A model generated the notes under the pieces. It was not told the DNA's origin and did no database searches. It was given only the letters and a program-made list of their open reading frames with translations. From contig JAFISE010000029.1 in assembly GCA_022560025.1 (NCBI GenBank), positions 186,001-250,000 of the forward strand: a stretch of DNA of 64,000 bases, read 5' to 3'. This DNA comes from Stagonosporopsis chrysanthemi (taxonomy: Eukaryota; Ascomycota; Dothideomycetes; Pleosporales; Didymellaceae). Both the position numbers and the translations under genes were made by a program. Shown here in pieces: positions 63,629 to 64,000 of the stretch; the stretch's first letter is position 1, and every line of letters starts with the position of its first letter.

Positions 63629-64000
63629 ATGGCTCCATACAGGATTGACGATGTCCTGGTTGATGACTCCTCTTGCACCGATCCGACCATTGGCCTGAAG
63701 GGCGTACAACATCTAGACGATAGATTCCAATACCGGCTTGGGCACCTCACTGGCGCGGAAGTCTTTATGTACAAGGACGGTACGAACGGCCTCAACATAC
63801 ACTTGTCGTTGCCCAGTACCTCGCTTGCAGGCTACGTCACGCATACCAGAGCGTTTGCTGCAAATTTGCAGTCCTTAGTTAGACGAGTCGCCAACTCGCA
63901 GGACGGTAAGTGACATTGAAACGTTCTGTGCAAAGCTGACCCTACCAGGCTCGACCGAGATGAAAATTGTGGATGAGTTGTGGGAGAGTATCCTTCTCTA
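63629..64000 (+). CDS. Unrecognised gene, cut by the right window edge
   Basis: Exon 1 is 63629-63905. After a 43-bp intron (GTAAGT donor, CCAG acceptor), exon 2 starts at 63949 and runs off the window. The joined start reads MAPYRIDDVLVDDSSCTDPT, then IGLKGVQHLDDRFQYRLGHL, TGAEVFMYKDGTNGLNIHLS, TRAFAANLQSLVRRVANSQD and GSTEMKIVDELWESILL. I do not recognise it. The ATG context (AAAGGATGGCT) is good, and the frame is open upstream to an ATG at 63515, which would add 38 residues. About 110 codons are visible, too few to call a function. Confidence 0.6.

Noticed and set aside
1..64000. CRISPR arrays, rRNA operons, intact transposases, retroelement or viral genes
   Set aside because: None seen on either strand. 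The viroplasmin-type domains in RNase H1 are a normal part of that cellular enzyme, not a viral insertion.

Overview
This is a 64 kb nuclear contig from a filamentous ascomycete (Pezizomycotina; a Dothideomycete-like fungus would fit, but I cannot place the order from sequence alone). The grounds are short GT-AG introns of about 45-70 bp in most genes, and families typical of these fungi: PTH11/SAT4-type rhodopsin-domain membrane proteins, a Zn2Cys6 regulator, small secreted cysteine-containing proteins and secreted type-B carboxylesterases. Core eukaryotic genes (SEC22, MED6, RNase H1, a Pumilio protein, GPI13/PIG-O, PFK-2/FBPase-2) are also present. I joined exons by hand; unless an entry says otherwise, every join keeps the reading frame.

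Layout. 0-4.2 kb: the 3'-truncated carboxylesterase A and rhodopsin-domain protein A, both minus. 4.2-6.9 kb: empty. 6.9-13 kb: PFK-2/FBPase-2 (minus), a DUF202-like membrane protein (minus) and RNase H1 (plus). 13.7-18.2 kb: a run of plus-strand secreted or membrane proteins (a DUF8213-like cysteine protein, a possible 67-residue membrane peptide, a 403-residue unknown, an M14 metallocarboxypeptidase). 18.4 kb: an intron-containing tRNA-Thr(CGT). 18.7-43 kb: an accessory stretch holding a membrane-anchored APH/choline-kinase-like protein, a four-TM protein, a cyclase-family enzyme, a BTB-like protein, a Zn2Cys6 regulator divergent from a phytanoyl-CoA-type dioxygenase, rhodopsin-domain protein B, carboxylesterase B, an unrecognised nuclear protein, a wrecked amidase and an alpha/beta hydrolase. 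43-64 kb: mostly housekeeping genes (SEC22, an ASX-homology protein, a small secreted protein, a RING-like protein, MED6, an MMtag/SR protein, Pumilio, a single-pass membrane protein, GPI13) and a gene cut by the right edge.

How the genes fit together. The right part is ordinary conserved genome: ER/Golgi SNARE function, GPI-anchor synthesis, Mediator, mRNA control. The 18-43 kb part has the gene types of a small catabolic or secondary-metabolite neighbourhood (regulator, non-haem iron dioxygenase, cyclase, esterase, hydrolase, amidase relic), but no PKS, NRPS, terpene synthase or P450 is visible, so a product cluster is only a hypothesis. A carboxylesterase sits next to a rhodopsin-domain membrane gene twice in the window. 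I found no CRISPR array, rRNA, intact transposon or obvious virus-derived gene. The most interesting leads are the multi-exon nuclear protein with a KRVSF (PP1-docking-like) motif and an AT-hook-like motif, the amidase whose catalytic core was replaced by unrelated DNA carrying an inverted repeat, the RING protein lacking its last two zinc ligands, the ASX-homology protein with a Zn2Cys6-like half-motif and a frame-neutral intron, and the CGG-N3-CCG site between the regulator and the dioxygenase.
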